Part shown: piece after piece, positions 55,404 through 63,899 of the stretch | Layout: each line of letters begins with the position of its first letter | Position numbering within the stretch: the first letter of the stretch is position 1 | Assembly: GCA_003797895.1 (NCBI GenBank) | Contig: RKQB01000004.1 | Location: forward strand, 310,001 to 374,000 | Origin: Cyclobacteriaceae bacterium YHN15 | GTDB lineage: Bacteria; Bacteroidota; Bacteroidia; Cytophagales; Cyclobacteriaceae | Direction: 5' to 3' | DNA: 64,000 nt | Translations under genes and position numbers: made by a program | Notes under the pieces: model-generated | What the model saw: the letters and a program-made list of their open reading frames with translations, nothing else | Told to the model about the DNA's origin: nothing | Database searches by the model: none

Positions 55404-55640
55404 TTATTTAACGTTTGCTTCCAGATAGCTGATAGCCTGACCAACAGTGCCAATTTGCTCAGCTTGATCATCTGGAATAGAAATATTGAATTCTTTTTCG
55501 AATTCCATGATGAGCTCTACTGTATCCAGAGAGTCAGCACCAAGATCATTTGTGAAGCTAGCCTCAGGAGTAACTTCAGATTCTTCAACGCCCAATTTAT
55601 CAACGATAATGGCTTTTACTTTTTGTGCAATTTCAGACAT
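55404..55640 (-). CDS. acpP: Acyl carrier protein
   Basis: A 78-residue acidic four-helix protein. S37 in [11 protein letters not shown] takes the phosphopantetheine arm. First gene of the acpP-fabF-rnc run. A perfect 14-bp palindrome lies 11 bases upstream of its ATG. Confidence 0.97.
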   Translation of the reverse strand: MSEIAQKVKAIIVDKLGVEESEVTPEASFTNDLGADSLDTVELIMEFEKEFNISIPDDQAEQIGTVGQAISYLEANVK

Positions 55641-55650
55641 TTTTTGATCA

Positions 55651-55664
55651 GTTTAAATTTAAAC
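55651..55664. promoter_or_regulatory. Perfect 14-bp palindrome GTTTAAATTTAAAC upstream of acpP
   Basis: A self-complementary site centred about 17 bases before the acpP ATG. Its position inside the acpP leader or promoter suits repression of the fatty-acid genes by a dimeric factor; no such factor is in the window. Confidence 0.45.
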
Positions 55665-55740
55665 ACTCCGCAAAGAAATATATTTAATGCCTTATTGCCA
55701 AAAAAATGTAAGAACTAAATTCAAGTTATTCTTTCAGGAG

Positions 55741-55770
55741 GTTGAACTTGAAGGATTATTTATAACTTTG
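55741..55770 (+). promoter_or_regulatory. Candidate promoter for the IPExxxVDY-pyk genes
   Basis: The -7 box TAACTTTG at 55763-55770 matches TAnnTTTG exactly, and GTTG at 55741-55744 may be the -33 element, 18 bases away. The leader to ATG 55793 would be about 16-20 bases. Confidence 0.45.
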
Positions 55771-55792
55771 CTTTCAAACATTCTTCTTATAA

Positions 55793-56221
55793 ATGAAGAA
55801 AATCAAATTACTTGTAGAACATCAATATGACTTTGAACTTCTGGGGCTGGTGTCTCCGGTCAAGGACTATAAAATGGCTTGGCTGATCAACCAGTCGCTT
55901 GATGTTAAGTTAGTTAGAACCATTGATTTTGAACCGGAATTTCTTCATCAACCCCAATTGAAAATTTCCCAGTTTCTTGAAGAAAAAGACCATGGATTCG
56001 TTCAATTGCTGAAGAACAGGTCACTTTCAGAAGGAGGCAATGCACTGTATCTTGTCCCTGAATTGAAAATGTTTGATTACTTCCTCCTTATTCAGGACCA
56101 GACCTTCGAATTGGATATTAATGCGTATATTGGCCGTCTGAGCCAAGTTAGATATATCCAAAGCGCGGTAAAACTTGACATTTCAAAACTTAAATCAAAA
56201 GAAAATTTACTAACCTATTAA
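55793..56221 (+). CDS. IPExxxVDY-family protein
   Basis: A 142-residue cytoplasmic protein of unknown function named for its C-terminal motif, seen here as VPELKMFDYFLLIQDQ. It is found in this position, between acpP and pyruvate kinase, across many Bacteroidota. It is 14 bases from pyk and probably shares its transcript. The role is unknown; placement suggests a link to lipid or glycolytic metabolism. Confidence 0.85.
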   Translation: MKKIKLLVEHQYDFELLGLVSPVKDYKMAWLINQSLDVKLVRTIDFEPEFLHQPQLKISQFLEEKDHGFVQLLKNRSLSEGGNALYLVPELKMFDYFLLIQDQTFELDINAYIGRLSQVRYIQSAVKLDISKLKSKENLLTY

Positions 56222-56235
56222 TCCATAATCATCAA

Positions 56236-57666
56236 ATGAGTATTGCCCTTTACAACAAGACAAAAATTTTAGCAACAATAGGTCCGGCCTCTAATAATAT
56301 TGAAACTTTAAGAAACTTGGCCACTGCAGGTGCCAATGTATTCAGATTGAATTTTTCCCATGGAGACCATGAAGGACACAAGCAAGTGATCAAAATGATC
56401 AGGGAAATCAATAAGGAAACCGGATCTAATATCGGAATTCTTCAGGATCTACAAGGCCCGAAAATACGTGTTGGAGAAATGGAAAACGGAGGGGTTCATA
56501 TCCAACCCGGTCAGAAAATCACCATTACCAACGATCCGGTGATCGGTAATGCTGAATTGGTAAGCACGGTGTATCAAAACCTTCCCAATGATGTGAAGGG
56601 TGGAGACAGGATCCTGATTGATGATGGTAACATTGAATTGGCAGTTAACAACACGGACGGAAAAAATGTAAGATGTGTTGTGATTCATGGAGGTATCCTG
56701 AAATCAAGAAAAGGGATCAACCTTCCTAATACCAAGGTTTCCGCTCCTTCCTTGACCGAGAAGGACTTAGAGGATCTGCAATTTGGTTTAAAACAGGATG
56801 TGGATTGGATTGCTCTTTCTTTTGTAAGGACAGCTGATGACATCAAAGACCTAAGGGAAAGAATCCAAGAAGCTGGGAAAGATTGTAAAATCGTGGCCAA
56901 AATCGAAAAACCTGAAGCTCTTGCCAATATTGATGAAATCATTGAAGCAACAGATGCCATCATGGTGGCAAGGGGAGATCTAGGTGTTGAAGTACCTATG
57001 GAAACTGTTCCTCTTTGGCAAAAACGGATGGTAAGTAAATGTAAACTGGCTTGTAAACCGGTAATTATTGCCACCCAAATGTTGGAAAGTATGACCACAC
57101 ATCCACGTCCGACCAGGGCGGAAACCAATGATGTGGCCACTGCGGTATTAGATGGGGCGGATGCCGTTATGCTTTCTGCGGAAACAGCTTCCGGACAATT
57201 TCCAGTGAACGCGGTTAAAGCCATGAGCAGCATTATAAATTATATTGAAAACAACCACGATGTTTATCATCATCTGTATAAGATTCCTGAAGATGATCCT
57301 AATTTCTTCAGTAAAAATCTTACCCTGATGGCTGCCAGACTTTCCAGGAATGTGAAAGCCAAGGCTTTGGTAGGAATTACAAGTTCAGGTATGACCGCCT
57401 TGAGATTGGCATCCTTCAGGCCCTTGGCAAATCTGATCATGTTTACCAGAAACAAAAAACTGATGACCCAAATGAGTTTGGTTTGGGGTGTGAGGTCTTA
57501 TTATTACGAAAGCAATACCTCTACCGATGCTACATTTATGGACATTCAGGACCAATTGAAAAAGGATGGTTTCGTGAAAAGAGGCAATATCATCATCAAT
57601 ACTGCAAGTATGCCATTGAAAGCCAAAGGTAAAACCAACATGTTGAAGATACATATAGTAGAGTAA
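56236..57666 (+). CDS. pyk: Pyruvate kinase
   Basis: The last glycolytic enzyme, 476 residues. Motifs are LATIGPASNN near 12, FRLNFSHGDHEGH, LQDLQGPKIRVG, the catalytic KIEKPEA and MVARGDLGVE. The stop is directly against the stop of rqcH on the other strand, without any gap. Confidence 0.96.
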   Translation: MSIALYNKTKILATIGPASNNIETLRNLATAGANVFRLNFSHGDHEGHKQVIKMIREINKETGSNIGILQDLQGPKIRVGEMENGGVHIQPGQKITITNDPVIGNAELVSTVYQNLPNDVKGGDRILIDDGNIELAVNNTDGKNVRCVVIHGGILKSRKGINLPNTKVSAPSLTEKDLEDLQFGLKQDVDWIALSFVRTADDIKDLRERIQEAGKDCKIVAKIEKPEALANIDEIIEATDAIMVARGDLGVEVPMETVPLWQKRMVSKCKLACKPVIIATQMLESMTTHPRPTRAETNDVATAVLDGADAVMLSAETASGQFPVNAVKAMSSIINYIENNHDVYHHLYKIPEDDPNFFSKNLTLMAARLSRNVKAKALVGITSSGMTALRLASFRPLANLIMFTRNKKLMTQMSLVWGVRSYYYESNTSTDATFMDIQDQLKKDGFVKRGNIIINTASMPLKAKGKTNMLKIHIVE

Positions 57667-59232
57667 TCAGGTATCTATAGGTCCTCTAGGGATTACCATT
57701 AAGACGCTCTCTTTATCAACCATTACGGCTCCCGCAGGGGAGCCTTTTACTTTTCTTACAAATTTTGCCGGGGTAATTATAACAGGGGCCAAACTGTCAT
57801 TTTTATTTTTGGAATAATAGGCTGCTAATTCTGCAGCACGCTCGACGACTGTTTTGGGAAAATTGATACCTGAACGATATTTTATCAATACATGCGAACC
57901 CGAAACATCTTTGGCATGTAGCCATAAATCATCTTTCCAGGCAAAATACCTCAATAGTTCATCATTTGCTTTTGCCGACTTTCCCACCAAAATCTCAAAT
58001 CCTTCAATTTCAAACCTTTTAAAAGGAACATGTTCTTCTTTTTCCTTCTGTCTTGCAGTCAATTGCTTGGATTTGATGAATTCTTTCAAAGGTTTAAAAC
58101 CTTTTATTTCATTTAATTCAGCAATCCATTCCTCAGTTTGAGCAAGAATTTTTTCCTTTTCATCCAGATTGTGGTACAATTGATCAAGCTCTTTTTTCCT
58201 GTTTTTGGATTTACGGTACAGGGTCTCCGCAAACTTTTGAGGTGTCTGTGTTTTTTTGAGTTTGAAAAGTTCTTCTCTTTGGGAATAAAAATTAAACAGG
58301 ACCACTTCTTCACTGCCAGAGGGTATCTGATGAAGATTAGCCATAATTACATCGGCCAACTGGGAGGGGGAAATATCATTTTCCAGTTCTTCCAGTTTTT
58401 GAGAAGTCTTCAGAATATATGCTTTTGTCCTTTTTTTCTGCTCTTCAAAGATCCTTAACCAATGGTTTTTTTCTTTTTCAAAGGCTTGAACAACAACCTT
58501 GTATCGGAACAGTTCGTTGCTTGCTTCCACCGGATCAGAAGTTTCAAATACTGCCTCATGAACGGGGAGAAGGGTGAGTAAAAAATCATTGTTTTCCTTG
58601 ATTATGGCATAATGGGGACTTTCAATTAGATCCAAGAGTTCCTGAATCAAAACCCATTTTGTCTGCAGGTCAGCATCTAAATAACCTTTGGATTTCAGCC
58701 ATTCTCTCGGGATTTTGCCTAAAGTCGGAAGGAATTGGGAGGCATTTCCCTCCAACAATTGGAAATTCTCCAAACTCAGATCCAAGTGCCGATCAATTTC
58801 ATCGAGATGAATGTTTTTGTCATCTTTTAATTCATTTCTGAAAATTGAATAAGGAAAACGGCTGTCTTTTGGATAATAAAGCACATTGCTTCTGTTGCCA
58901 TGAAGCTTGAAAACCAGTGAATCCCCTGATTCAAGTTCTATTTTGAAAGCTCTTTCGAAAGAAAATACCCGGACGTGAACAATGGTTTGGCCAATCAATT
59001 CCGGAAAAAGGGAAACCGTATTTCTTTTACTTCTTTTAAATTCCTGAGGGAAAGAAAGGCAGGATATGACAGGGAGAAGATTGGCGCGGATGTAAATTTG
59101 TTCTGAATCACTGGCACAACCGATGACCAGTTCATCTTTATTTTGGGAAAAGCAGGTGATAATCTGTAGTCCCTTGAATTTTGACGCAAGTTCCGGACAC
59201 AGATATTTCAGATAATGGTAATTGAGATGCAT
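57667..59232 (-). CDS. rqcH: RqcH/Rqc2-type NFACT protein
   Basis: A ribosome quality-control factor that helps add C-terminal alanine tails to stalled chains on 50S subunits. The 521-residue protein has NFACT-N (1-210), a long coiled coil (about 250-395) and a C-terminal NFACT-R domain (DDLWLHAKDVSGSHVLIKYRSG). B. subtilis RqcH has an essential Asp-Arg pair at 97/98; here the matching spot reads E93-R94 (SFERAF), so the Asp is replaced by Glu. Overlaps the MBL gene stop by one base. Confidence 0.88.
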   Translation of the reverse strand: MHLNYHYLKYLCPELASKFKGLQIITCFSQNKDELVIGCASDSEQIYIRANLLPVISCLSFPQEFKRSKRNTVSLFPELIGQTIVHVRVFSFERAFKIELESGDSLVFKLHGNRSNVLYYPKDSRFPYSIFRNELKDDKNIHLDEIDRHLDLSLENFQLLEGNASQFLPTLGKIPREWLKSKGYLDADLQTKWVLIQELLDLIESPHYAIIKENNDFLLTLLPVHEAVFETSDPVEASNELFRYKVVVQAFEKEKNHWLRIFEEQKKRTKAYILKTSQKLEELENDISPSQLADVIMANLHQIPSGSEEVVLFNFYSQREELFKLKKTQTPQKFAETLYRKSKNRKKELDQLYHNLDEKEKILAQTEEWIAELNEIKGFKPLKEFIKSKQLTARQKEKEEHVPFKRFEIEGFEILVGKSAKANDELLRYFAWKDDLWLHAKDVSGSHVLIKYRSGINFPKTVVERAAELAAYYSKNKNDSLAPVIITPAKFVRKVKGSPAGAVMVDKESVLMVIPRGPIDT

Positions 59233-59996
59233 CAGTCCAATTTTAACTTCAGGCCATCAAAAGCCAGTCTGATATGAGGAGGCAGTGTTGATTCGATTTC
59301 CTGATGGTTCCCAAGTTTATGGCTGATATGCGTAAAATAAGCCATTTCAGGTTGGATGACCTCTACCATTTGTATGGCCTCCTCCAGCGTAAAATGGGAG
59401 ATATGGTGATTTTTTTGAAGCGCATTGAGAACCAGAATTTTACTTCCTTTGATTTTCTCCAATTCCTTTTCTTCTATTTGCTTTGCATCTGTGATATAAG
59501 TGAAATCATTGAATCTAAAACCAAAAACAGGAAGTCTATAATGGAGGACTTGTATTGGGATGATGGAAACTCCTTCTGCAATGAAAGGAACATTGGTGAT
59601 CTCATGAGGGACAACTGATGGTACCCCTGGGTATTTCACTTCTTCAAAAATATAGGAGAACTCTTTTTTGATCTGATTCAGAACTTTTTTTGTTCCAAAT
59701 ATGGGCATATCTTTTTTTTGGGAAAAATTATACGGTCTGATATCATCCAATCCAGCAGTATGATCCTTGTGTTCATGGGTGAAGATTACCGCGTCCAATT
59801 GGTTGATTTTTTCCCTTAGCATTTGGGTTCTAAAATCAGGTCCGGTATCAATGACAAAACTTTTTCCATTCACCTCAATATGAATGGCACTGCGGGTTCT
59901 TTTATCTCTGAAATCAAGTGACGCACATACCGGACAGTCGCAGCCTATTACCGGTACTCCCTGAGAGGTGCCTGTACCAAGAAATGTAACTTTCAA
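59232..59996 (-). CDS. MBL-fold metallohydrolase, PhnP-like
   Basis: A 254-residue metallo-beta-lactamase-fold protein. The zinc motif THEHKDHTAGLDDI has H-x-H-x-D-H. An N-terminal TSQGVPVIGCDCPVCAS holds C19, C21 and C24, matching the structural zinc site of PhnP cyclic phosphodiesterases. The start is TTG 59996, overlapping the previous stop. Its natural substrate is unknown; no phn genes are near. Confidence 0.88.
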   Translation of the reverse strand: MKVTFLGTGTSQGVPVIGCDCPVCASLDFRDKRTRSAIHIEVNGKSFVIDTGPDFRTQMLREKINQLDAVIFTHEHKDHTAGLDDIRPYNFSQKKDMPIFGTKKVLNQIKKEFSYIFEEVKYPGVPSVVPHEITNVPFIAEGVSIIPIQVLHYRLPVFGFRFNDFTYITDAKQIEEKELEKIKGSKILVLNALQKNHHISHFTLEEAIQMVEVIQPEMAYFTHISHKLGNHQEIESTLPPHIRLAFDGLKLKLD

Positions 59997-60271
59997 TGCT
60001 TTATTTCAGTTTTCTGAAGATCAGTTAATAGATCCTGAATTTTTCGGTCATCAAAATCATCAGGAACAAATCCAATTTCCCTGATGATATCAATAAGCGT
60101 ATTTATTTTACCGTCCAAAGTATAGTATTTATTGATGATGACTATTTTACTTTCTTTCAGTACACAATAACCGGATCTAAAATTTCCTTTTTCGTACCGC
60201 AAAATATAATCCGAAGCCGCAAAAATGTTTTCCAGCTTGTCAAGAAAATTTTTGGTGTACTTTATAACCAT
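59993..60271 (-). CDS. Conserved hypothetical protein
   Basis: A 92-residue cytoplasmic protein without recognised domain, with the pattern GNFRSGYCVLKESKIVIINKYYTLDGKI. It overlaps the MBL gene by four bases and follows the response regulator by 8 bases, so it belongs to the same transcript. Function unknown. Confidence 0.65.
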   Translation of the reverse strand: MVIKYTKNFLDKLENIFAASDYILRYEKGNFRSGYCVLKESKIVIINKYYTLDGKINTLIDIIREIGFVPDDFDDRKIQDLLTDLQKTEIKH

Positions 60272-60279
60272 TTAAAATA

Positions 60280-60657
60280 CTATTCAAGATATTTTTTTAC
60301 AGTTGCCAATAAATAATCATAATCCAAGGGTTTTTGGATATAATCATTTAATCCTGCTTTCATAAAATCATCCATGGTATAATTTTTATAATTCCCTGTT
60401 ATGGCAATAATGGGAATCTTTGATTTTTTGGGATCCCCCAAGGCCCTTATTACTTTGGTACATTCAATACCATCCATTTCGGGCATATTGATGTCCATGA
60501 GAATCAAATCAAAATCCTCTTTGTCCAACTTCTCCAACACCTGTTTTCCATTTTTCACAGCTGAAATCTGATAATTTTCAAACATCAGCACGTTTTTGGT
60601 CAAATTAATAATTACTGAACTGTCTTCTGCAACAAGGATTTTTCTTGTAGGGCTCAT
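60280..60657 (-). CDS. CheY-like response regulator receiver
   Basis: A 125-residue stand-alone receiver domain. The acidic pocket is E11-D12, the phospho-acceptor D55 (LILMDINMPEMDG), the switch Thr in AITG and the conserved Lys in QKPLDYD. It overlaps the upstream REC-Hpt gene by four bases (ATGA). With no output domain it probably works through protein contact. The partner kinase is not in the window. Confidence 0.9.
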   Translation of the reverse strand: MSPTRKILVAEDSSVIINLTKNVLMFENYQISAVKNGKQVLEKLDKEDFDLILMDINMPEMDGIECTKVIRALGDPKKSKIPIIAITGNYKNYTMDDFMKAGLNDYIQKPLDYDYLLATVKKYLE

Positions 60658-61415
60658 GGATTAAGATATTCGGATGATTGATAATGAATTTTAAACCTAT
60701 CAAATAGGCCTTTCAAATATATGTAATCTTTAACAGTATTATCAAAAATCCCGGACTTAATATTCTTCTCAAAAGATTGGGTAAAGTAAAAAATTTCCAA
60801 AGCGCCTATGGTTCCGGAATTGCCTTTTATGATATGCAATTTTTCTCCTATACCCCCGTAATCACCATATTTAAGCTGATATTCAATTTCAGTTAACAAC
60901 CTTTCTGTTTCATTGATGAAGTCATCATAAACCAATTTTATGTTTTCAAGGGTGTTATATTTTAAGAGTTGGAGAACTACTTTTGGGTTTAATATTTCCG
61001 TATTGTGTTTAACGTCCGATCCACTTATTTCCACCGTTCCAAGGGTTTTTGACATCAAAATATGTTTTTGAAGGGTTTCCAAAAGTTGCTTAGGTTTGAC
61101 AGGTTTGGAAATAAAATCATCAAAACCTGCGGATAAAAAGTAGTCTTTGTCATTTTCATTGGCAAATGCAGAAACAGCAACTATCGGGACAGTAGTCAAT
61201 TGTTCTTCTTTGATTATCTTCAATGTATGTATGCCATCCAATAATGGCATTTGTATATCAAGGATGATGATGTCGAAAGCTTCTTTTTTTATTTTGTCCA
61301 GCGCCTCTTTTCCATTTTCTGCCACATCACAATGGTAAACCTGTCCTATGATATTTTGGAATACCCTTCGGTTAAGGGCATTGTCATCTACAATCAGGAC
61401 CTTATTGTTTTTCAT
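60654..61415 (-). CDS. Response regulator with C-terminal Hpt domain
   Basis: A 253-residue REC-Hpt protein. The receiver has D10-D11, phospho-acceptor D53 and K104. The C-terminal phosphotransfer domain has H194 in LHIIKGNSGTIGA, the HxxKGxSxxxG pattern. Such a protein can relay phosphate between a hybrid kinase and the following CheY-like receiver, whose gene overlaps it by four bases. Divergent from miaA, with only about 50 bases between starts. Confidence 0.9.
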   Translation of the reverse strand: MKNNKVLIVDDNALNRRVFQNIIGQVYHCDVAENGKEALDKIKKEAFDIIILDIQMPLLDGIHTLKIIKEEQLTTVPIVAVSAFANENDKDYFLSAGFDDFISKPVKPKQLLETLQKHILMSKTLGTVEISGSDVKHNTEILNPKVVLQLLKYNTLENIKLVYDDFINETERLLTEIEYQLKYGDYGGIGEKLHIIKGNSGTIGALEIFYFTQSFEKNIKSGIFDNTVKDYIYLKGLFDRFKIHYQSSEYLNP

Positions 61416-61466
61416 TCACAATTATTGATAATTTTGGTAATTATAGTTATTCTTATCCGAAAGAAA

Positions 61467-62393
61467 TTGAAATTATCCAACAAATATTTGATCATTGTCC
61501 TTGGTCCAACAGCTGTTGGCAAAACGGATCTTAGTCTTAAAATTGCCCAAGCATTTCATACTGAAATTATTTCCTCGGACAGTCGTCAGTTTTATAGAGA
61601 AACCCAGATTGGGACGGCAAAACCTGATGAGGAAGAACTTAAACTCGTGCCTCACCATTTAATTGGAAATAAGTCAATCCAAGATTTTTATGATGTGAAG
61701 GATTTTGAAAAGGATGCGTTAGAGGTATTAAATGTTATTTTTAAATCAAACGATGTGGCTATAATGACCGGAGGATCAGGCTTATATGTCGATATTGTTT
61801 GCGAGGGCTTAGATGAAATACCTGAGATTGATCAAAAAATCAGGGAAAATATCATTTTGGAATATGAGGAGAGGGGTATTTCTTTTTTGCAGGAAGAATT
61901 GGAAAAACTTGATCCTGATTTTTACCGGAAAGTTGATTTAAATAACCCACAAAGATTGATGCGGGCAATTGAAGTTTGTAGAGGAACCGGATTACCCTTC
62001 AGCTCATTTAGGGTTAAAAAGAAAGTTCAAAGACCATTTAAAATCATCAAAGTTGGTCTGGAAAGAGATAGGGAAGAATTGTATGCCAGGATCAACCAAA
62101 GGATGGACATGATGATAGAGAGGGGGCTTTTTGGAGAGGCGGAGGCACTCTTTCCTTTCAGGCATCTCAATGCACTTCAGACTGTGGGATACACGGAGAT
62201 TTTCGGATTTATGGAAGGAAAATACGATAGGGAAGAGGCCATCAGGCTATTGAAGAGAAACTCCCGAAGATATGCCAAAAGACAATTGACATGGTTTAGA
62301 AGAGATTTGGATATACGTTGGTTTCATCCGGAAAAGGAAAAAGAAATAATACAGTATATACGGAATGAAATCAACAAATCAGAGGGGGTGTAA
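61467..62393 (+). CDS. miaA: tRNA dimethylallyltransferase
   Basis: Adds a dimethylallyl group to A37 of tRNAs reading codons that start with U. From TTG 61467 it has 308 residues: LGPTAVGKTDLS is the P-loop near 10, SSDSRQFYRE follows at about 35, TGGSGLYVD near 97 and the C-terminal KRQLTWFRRD. The open frame extends to 61251 but that would overlap the divergent REC-Hpt gene and add a non-family leader. No ATG exists near the start. Divergent neighbour starts at 61415. Confidence 0.93.
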   Translation: MKLSNKYLIIVLGPTAVGKTDLSLKIAQAFHTEIISSDSRQFYRETQIGTAKPDEEELKLVPHHLIGNKSIQDFYDVKDFEKDALEVLNVIFKSNDVAIMTGGSGLYVDIVCEGLDEIPEIDQKIRENIILEYEERGISFLQEELEKLDPDFYRKVDLNNPQRLMRAIEVCRGTGLPFSSFRVKKKVQRPFKIIKVGLERDREELYARINQRMDMMIERGLFGEAEALFPFRHLNALQTVGYTEIFGFMEGKYDREEAIRLLKRNSRRYAKRQLTWFRRDLDIRWFHPEKEKEIIQYIRNEINKSEGV

Positions 62394-62400
62394 ATGGTCA

Positions 62401-62763
62401 TCAAAGCATAGGTTTATGGCCCATTACCTGGGCCACAAAGCTGTAAGGTTTCTTGCTGATCAGTTTGTTGTATTGGGATTTAAGTATTTTTGCCTGTTGA
62501 AATGGTTTTTTCAAAGTTTCGTCAAAATCAGCGTTCGGATCGGATGCATGTTTCTTTTTTAATTCCAGGTATTTTTTTGCTACCCAATCCCAATCTGTCA
62601 CAGAGGAAACTTTTAAATCAGAATCAAAACCGGAAAAGCCTTTAATCATTTCGGATTGCAATCCCTGTATCCGTGATTTCTTTAAATTTAAATAATTGTG
62701 CACGGCCATAAAGAAAAGGATTATGGCAGCTGATAATGTCAAAATGATAGGTATAAAGCCCAT
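62401..62763 (-). CDS. Small membrane-anchored hypothetical protein
   Basis: A 120-residue protein with one N-terminal transmembrane helix (about residues 3-24), then a charged cytoplasmic part rich in Lys. No domain recognised. It follows pfkA with two bases between, so it is probably on the same transcript. Confidence 0.65.
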   Translation of the reverse strand: MGFIPIILTLSAAIILFFMAVHNYLNLKKSRIQGLQSEMIKGFSGFDSDLKVSSVTDWDWVAKKYLELKKKHASDPNADFDETLKKPFQQAKILKSQYNKLISKKPYSFVAQVMGHKPML

Positions 62764-62764
62764 A

Positions 62765-63739
62765 TCAAATGCTTAAAATTTCTATTAATTTCAAATGATC
62801 TGCTTTCAATGCTTTGGTTTTGCCTATACAATCTTCAAATGGTGTATAAACCACATCTCCATTAACTACACCTGCCATACAGTTGGATTCTCCGTTGATC
62901 AATCCTTCAACGGCTGACATCCCGCATCTGGAAGCCAACACCCTATCTCTGGCGGTTGGATTTCCTCCCCTTTGGATATGCCCTAAAGTGGTTACCTTAA
63001 ATTCCTTGTCAGGATCATTTACTTTTTCCTTGACTTTATTCATGATAATGTCCGCTGTGCCTTCTTCATCACCTTCTGCCACCACAATAATGGAGGAAGA
63101 TTTGGTTTTTCTAAGATTCTTCAGGGATTTAACAATGCGCTTTAGGTCTGTTTCTGTTTCAGGTATCATCACGAATTCAGCACCACCGCCAATTCCACAT
63201 TCCAATGCAATATAACCAGAGTCACGTCCCATAACTTCAATAAAGAAAATCCTGTCATGGGCCGCCGCAGTATCCCGGATTTTATCAATGGCTTCAAGGG
63301 CTGTATTAACTGCCGTGTCAAACCCTATGGTATAATCCGTTCCATAGATATCATTGTCAATGGTGCCGGGGCAACCAATTGTAGGGATTCCGTATTCTTC
63401 AAAAAAAACTTTCGCTCCCCTAAAAGTACCGTCTCCTCCGATGGCGACTATCCCTTCTATACCATACTGAATCAATTGCTCATAAGCTTTTTTTCTTCCT
63501 TCTTTAGTCATGAAATCTTCGCTTCTTGCTGACTTTAGTATAGTGCCCCCCCTTTGGATGATATTGCTGACAGAGTGGGATTGCATTTTTTTGATGTTCC
63601 CCTGAATCATGCCATCATATCCGTAGCTGATGCCGTAAACTTCTAAACCTTTAAAAATTGCTGTGCGAACTACCGCTCTGATACAGGCATTCATGCCAGG
63701 AGCATCCCCTCCTGAGGTAAAAACTGCTATTTTTTTCAT
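62765..63739 (-). CDS. pfkA: ATP-dependent 6-phosphofructokinase
   Basis: Phosphorylates fructose 6-phosphate in glycolysis; the 324-residue length is that of bacterial PfkA. Motifs are TSGGDAPGMNACIRA at the N-terminus, GGDGTFRGA near 103, GTIDNDIYGTDYTIGFDTA near 125 and GRDSGYIAL near 170. The catalytic TIDND motif and the Gly in GGDG, which suits ATP rather than pyrophosphate use, are both present. The start ATG is at 63739. Confidence 0.95.
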   Translation of the reverse strand: MKKIAVFTSGGDAPGMNACIRAVVRTAIFKGLEVYGISYGYDGMIQGNIKKMQSHSVSNIIQRGGTILKSARSEDFMTKEGRKKAYEQLIQYGIEGIVAIGGDGTFRGAKVFFEEYGIPTIGCPGTIDNDIYGTDYTIGFDTAVNTALEAIDKIRDTAAAHDRIFFIEVMGRDSGYIALECGIGGGAEFVMIPETETDLKRIVKSLKNLRKTKSSSIIVVAEGDEEGTADIIMNKVKEKVNDPDKEFKVTTLGHIQRGGNPTARDRVLASRCGMSAVEGLINGESNCMAGVVNGDVVYTPFEDCIGKTKALKADHLKLIEILSI

Positions 63740-63859
63740 TGATCAATAGGTTTAACGAGGCGTAAAAATACTCATAAAAGCCTTTTAAAAGTAGGAAAGA
63801 TGAAAATCTTTTCAATTTGCTATTGATCAGGATACTGTAAGCTTTTAATTGGAACAATT

Positions 63860-63891
63860 GGGCCATCTGTCAAAAATTTCCAAGATGGCCC
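63860..63891 (-). terminator. Probable terminator after ssb
   Basis: GGGCCATCT and AGATGGCCC form a 9-bp stem with a 14-base loop, nine bases past the ssb stop. The T-run is weak, so the call is moderate. Confidence 0.55.
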
Positions 63892-63899
63892 GCATGACA

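Noticed and set aside
61251..61466. N-terminal extension of miaA with a hydrophobic segment
   Set aside because: The extension overlaps the divergent REC-Hpt gene and is outside the family; the P-loop sits correctly after TTG 61467.
63651..63866. 71-codon frame overlapping the start of pfkA
   Set aside because: Lies in another frame over a well-conserved pfkA N-terminus and over non-coding sequence.
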